Shown: piece by piece, positions 5,754 to 7,739 of the stretch
Layout: the number at the start of each line of letters is the position of its first letter
How positions within the stretch are numbered: the first letter of the stretch is position 1
Assembly: GCA_016281165.1 (NCBI GenBank)
Contig: JAEEIC010000107.1
Span: 1-7,739, forward strand
Length of the DNA: 7,739 nt
Origin: Bacillota bacterium
GTDB taxonomy: Bacteria > Bacillota > Clostridia > Peptostreptococcales > Anaerovoracaceae
Direction of reading: 5' to 3'
Notes under the pieces: model-generated
Databases searched by the model: none
What the model saw: the letters and a program-made list of their open reading frames with translations, nothing else
What the model was told of the DNA's origin: nothing
Translations under genes and position numbers: made by a program

Positions 5754-6839
5754 ATGGAAACCAAGCATCTCTACAAATCGAACACAGACAAGGCCGTCTT
5801 CGGCGTCTGCGGAGGGATAGCCGAGTATTTCGGCATCGACTCCCTCATAGTAAGGCTCATATTCGTGCTCTTCTGTCTGGCCTACGGCAGCGGACTGCTG
5901 ATCTACGTCATCGCCGCCCTGGTCATCCCCAAGAAGCCCGAGTATTATCAGGGAGGCTACGCTTCCGCGCAGGATCCCTACAGCGCCGCCTCCAACTACG
6001 GTTATCAGAATGAACAGCGCCGGGCTCCCTACGACGGGCAGAGCCCCTACAGCGCGGGGCAGAGCGGCCAGAGCAGGGCCGCCGGCGCCGACTATACCTA
6101 CAGGAGCGCGCCGACCCAGGCTCATTACGGAGCCGGCGTCGCCCCGGCCGAGGCTCCCTCGTCCGCCGCTCCCGCCGCAGCCGCGGCCGCCGCTGTTTCC
6201 GCCGCTCCCGCTCCTTCGTCCGAAGGCGCGCAGGCCGTGCGCGAGGCCGCTGACGCTTCCAGGGCCGCCATGGAGCAGCTGAGCGAGCAGCTCAGGGCCG
6301 CCGAGGAATCGCAGAGCGCCCCGGCCGCTCCCGCCGACGCCCCCGACGCCGAATATGACGACGTCGACGCCGTGACCAGCGATACCGCGAAGGTCGTCAT
6401 GGGCGAGGTCGTGGGACAGGAGGAGCCGCAGGCTCCCAAGGCAGAGCCCGAGCAGCCCAAGGCGGCGCCCGAGGCTCCCAAAAATGACGGGCCGGCGGCA
6501 TACTATCACAGCGCCGACCGCTACGACCGCTTCCAGGCCTACGCCGGCACCGCGCCGGATCAGGGCGCCGCGAGGCAGGGCGCTCCCGGCGGACAGGGCG
6601 GCGGAGTTTTCGGAGGCCAGGGAGGCCAGGGCGGACAGCCCGGCCGCGCCGGCCAGCCGGGACAGCCCGGACAGCCGGCGGCGCGCAACGCCAACGGCCG
6701 CAAGTGGATAGGCCTGGTACTGGTCCTTCTCGGAGGGCTCCTCATCTTCAGAGTGCTCTTCCCCGTGATCGACATGAGGCTGGTCTGGGGAGGCGCCGCG
6801 GTCCTGTCCGGACTCATCCTGCTCCTTTCCAAAAAATAG
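5754..6839 (+). CDS. PspC-domain membrane protein with long low-complexity linker
   Basis: This 361-residue protein has a short PspC domain (about 4-60) with KAVFGVCGGIAEYFGIDSLIVRLIFVL and a hydrophobic stretch to VIPKK. PspC-type proteins take part in membrane stress responses. Residues 61-315 are low complexity: Tyr/Ser/Gln-rich (61-125), Ala/Pro-rich (128-155), a short possible coiled coil (about 157-187), acidic and Pro-rich parts, and a Gly-Gln-Pro tract (277-309) made of XGQ triplets. The C-terminus (316-361, RKWIGLVLVLLGGLLIF..PVIDMRLVWGGAAVLSGLILLLSKK) is a pair of TM helices like the LiaI-LiaF-type transmembrane region, a combination known in Firmicutes envelope-stress proteins. The linker is unusually long for such proteins in my recollection. 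A ribosome site AGGGGG (5741-5746) sits 7 nt before the ATG, and the gene is coupled to the GH25 gene. A terminator hairpin follows 20 nt after the stop. Confidence 0.85.
   Translation: METKHLYKSNTDKAVFGVCGGIAEYFGIDSLIVRLIFVLFCLAYGSGLLIYVIAALVIPKKPEYYQGGYASAQDPYSAASNYGYQNEQRRAPYDGQSPYSAGQSGQSRAAGADYTYRSAPTQAHYGAGVAPAEAPSSAAPAAAAAAAVSAAPAPSSEGAQAVREAADASRAAMEQLSEQLRAAEESQSAPAAPADAPDAEYDDVDAVTSDTAKVVMGEVVGQEEPQAPKAEPEQPKAAPEAPKNDGPAAYYHSADRYDRFQAYAGTAPDQGAARQGAPGGQGGGVFGGQGGQGGQPGRAGQPGQPGQPAARNANGRKWIGLVLVLLGGLLIFRVLFPVIDMRLVWGGAAVLSGLILLLSKK
6612..6674 (+). repeat. Seven 9-nt tandem units encoding XGQ triplets
   Basis: Seven in-frame 9-nt units lie head to tail inside the PspC gene: GGAGGCCAG twice, GGCGGACAG, CCCGGCCGC, GCCGGCCAG, CCGGGACAG and CCCGGACAG. 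They encode GGQ, GGQ, GGQ, PGR, AGQ, PGQ, PGQ, which is a short collagen-like G-x-y run. A related GGCGGACAG occurs at 6588-6596. The units differ mostly at third codon positions, suggesting that the protein repeat is older than recent slippage. Confidence 0.8.
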
Positions 6840-6858
6840 GGAAATCGTTCCGATCTGA

Positions 6859-6886
6859 AAAGCCGGGCTTCAAAAAGCCCGGCTTT
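6859..6886 (+). terminator. Terminator hairpin after the PspC gene
   Basis: A perfect 12-bp stem (6859-6870 with 6875-6886, AAAGCCGGGCTT and complement) closes a CAAA tetraloop, 20 nt after the stop. The T-tail is short (three T, then GTGCTATCATT). This is a likely intrinsic terminator, although read-through into the next gene is possible. Confidence 0.75.
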
Positions 6887-6896
6887 GTGCTATCAT
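6869..6896 (+). promoter_or_regulatory. Possible extended -10 promoter of the PuuD-like gene
   Basis: TATCAT (6891-6896, 5/6) is preceded by TGC (6888-6890), the extended -10 element. A weak -35, TTCAAA (6869-6874, 4/6), lies 16 nt upstream. The promoter overlaps the preceding terminator stem. The predicted start is near 6903, giving a leader of about 50 nt that begins with a 5-bp hairpin (CTGCC/GGCAG, 6904-6917). Confidence 0.5.
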
Positions 6897-6951
6897 TAAG
6901 TTGCTGCCATACGGCAGACATACGCTCTCATGTGATACCGAGGAGGATAAA

Positions 6952-7689
6952 ATGAGAAAGCCAGTTATAGGAATAGCCTGCAATACTCCCTTCAAGACCG
7001 CTCCCAGATCCGTCGCCTGCAACAGAGCCTACGTCCAGGCCGTGATGGACGCCGGAGGCACTCCTCTGCTCCTGCCCGCCATCGGGAACGATCCCGCCCT
7101 GGCCCTCGAATACATAGATCTGCTCGACGGCGTGCTCTTCGCCGGCGGCGAGGACATGCTCTCCAGCTACTTCGGCGAGGACCCCGTGCCCCAGGTGAAC
7201 TACGTCTCCAGCGAGAGAGACTGCCTTGAGGTCGCCCTGGCCAGGCTGGCCGAGGAGCGCGACATGCCCATGCTCGGCATCTGCAGGGGCGAACAGGTCC
7301 TCAACGTGGCCTTCGGAGGCACCCTCTGGCAGGATCTGCCCTCCCAGCTGGGGAAGGACGAAGCCCTGCTCTGCCACTACCAGGATCCGGCCATCAGGAG
7401 CGAGCTCACCCATTTCGTCTCCGTGGTCCCCGGCACCTTCTGCGAGTGCTTCGGGCCCGAGCCCCTTTTCGTCAACAGCTTCCATCACCAGGCCGTCAAG
7501 GACCTGGCGCCCGGCTTCAGGGCCGCGGCCTTCGCTCCCGACGGAGTGATAGAGGCCATAGAGTGCCCCGAGATGAAGATCACCGCCGTGCAGTGGCATC
7601 CCGAGGAGCTCTACGTGCGCTGGCCCCGGTTCAGGCCCTTCTTTGAGAACTTCATCAGGCAGGCCGCCGAATACGCCGAGGAGAAGTAG
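6952..7689 (+). CDS. PuuD-like class I glutamine amidotransferase / gamma-glutamyl hydrolase (peptidase C26)
   Basis: This 245-residue cytoplasmic enzyme of the class I glutamine amidotransferase fold is predicted to hydrolyse a gamma-glutamyl amide bond, as PuuD does on gamma-glutamyl-GABA in putrescine breakdown. The N-terminal KPVIGIACN and NRAYVQAVMDAGGTPLLLP words are typical of the family, as is the LFAGGEDM loop (62-69; usually GG.D). The nucleophile elbow MLGICRGEQVLNV is at 107-119 with Cys111, and QWHPEE is at 214-219 with His216 and Glu218 completing the triad. VNSFHHQAVK at 174-183 is a further family block. Length is normal. ATG 6952 is chosen over an upstream TTG (6901) because AGGAGG (6941-6946) is 5 nt before it and the protein then begins at the first conserved strand. 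No other polyamine genes are visible, so the true substrate is uncertain. Confidence 0.9.
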   Translation: MRKPVIGIACNTPFKTAPRSVACNRAYVQAVMDAGGTPLLLPAIGNDPALALEYIDLLDGVLFAGGEDMLSSYFGEDPVPQVNYVSSERDCLEVALARLAEERDMPMLGICRGEQVLNVAFGGTLWQDLPSQLGKDEALLCHYQDPAIRSELTHFVSVVPGTFCECFGPEPLFVNSFHHQAVKDLAPGFRAAAFAPDGVIEAIECPEMKITAVQWHPEELYVRWPRFRPFFENFIRQAAEYAEEK

Positions 7690-7695
7690 GCCGGC

Positions 7696-7739
7696 TCAAA
7701 AGCGCGAGAAGTCGAGCAGGACCTTGAGCCTGTCCTGCG
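7696..7739 (-). CDS. Probable C-terminal end of a convergent gene (partial)
   Basis: On the - strand a frame enters from the right edge and ends at TGA (complement of 7696-7698), encoding ...QDRLKVLLDFSRF. The codons (CTC, CTG, GAC, AAG, TTC, CGC, AGG) match those of the neighbouring genes, and the peptide looks like the last helix of a soluble protein. The stop lies 6 nt beyond the end of the PuuD-like gene, so the two genes would converge almost end to end with no terminator between them. Too little is visible to name it, and it could be chance. Confidence 0.4.
   Translation of the reverse strand, partial: QDRLKVLLDFSRF

Noticed and set aside
5736..6509. 257-codon open frame on the - strand with Gly-rich protein
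   Set aside because: It is the antisense of the Ala/Pro/Gly-rich linker of the PspC gene. The apparent repeats come from the linker codons.
6612..6674. Tandem repeats as a CRISPR or mobile element sign
   Set aside because: The units are 9 nt, in frame and without spacers, and they encode a Gly-Gln-Pro tract. They are a coding repeat.
6901..6951. TTG at 6901 as start of the PuuD-like enzyme
   Set aside because: It lies around the predicted transcript start with no ribosome site. ATG 6952 has AGGAGG and starts at the conserved N-terminus.
1..7739. tRNA, rRNA, CRISPR array, insertion sequence or attachment site
   Set aside because: I looked on both strands and saw no tRNA-like cloverleaf, rRNA, transposase, terminal inverted repeats or regularly spaced repeats. 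Codon use and GC look even across the genes.

Overview
The window reads as ordinary chromosomal DNA from a GC-rich, low-oxygen member of the Clostridia (Firmicutes). This is an inference. It rests on strong AGGAGG-type ribosome binding sites, sigma-A-like promoters (some with an extended -10), heavy AGG (Arg) and ATA (Ile) codon use despite high GC, cysteine-rich proteins, and families typical of Clostridia (stand-alone TSCPD protein, Cys-rich small domain protein, GH25 lipoprotein, short PspC protein). All complete genes are on the + strand.

Layout. (1) 2-235 is the 3' end of a Cys-rich small domain protein, closed by a textbook intrinsic terminator (246-278). (2) 345-373 is a good promoter, followed by a four-gene overlapping operon for a peptide/nickel-type (Opp/Dpp/Nik) ABC importer: two permeases (410-1366, 1356-2219) and two ATPases (2212-3198, 3188-4162). 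No substrate-binding protein gene lies in the visible cluster. (3) 4215-4472 is a small TSCPD-domain protein, probably with its own promoter overlapping the end of the second ATPase gene, followed by two hairpins (4505-4535 and a perfect 24-bp palindrome at 4579-4602). (4) 4642-4670 is an extended -10 promoter driving a two-gene envelope unit: a lipoprotein with a GH25 lysozyme domain (4696-5751) and, 2 nt later, a PspC-domain membrane protein with a very long low-complexity linker (5754-6839), ended by a terminator hairpin (6859-6886). (5) 6952-7689 is a PuuD-like class I glutamine amidotransferase / gamma-glutamyl hydrolase. (6) The last 44 nt probably hold the C-terminal end of a convergent gene on the - strand.

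How the genes relate. The four transporter genes make one membrane complex: two membrane channels and two ATPases, each ATPase with a four-cysteine C-terminal motif known in this family. The TSCPD gene may be co-transcribed by read-through. The GH25 lipoprotein and PspC protein probably act together at the cell envelope. The Cys-rich protein, the transporter and the PuuD-like enzyme are separated by terminators and promoters and need not be functionally linked.

I did not find strong evidence for a wholly new system. The features most worth a second look are the GH25/PspC gene pair with its 9-nt collagen-like repeat, the extracytoplasmic cysteine cluster in the second permease, and the TSCPD protein whose signature reads TSCAD. 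There is no gene-free stretch longer than 300 bases.
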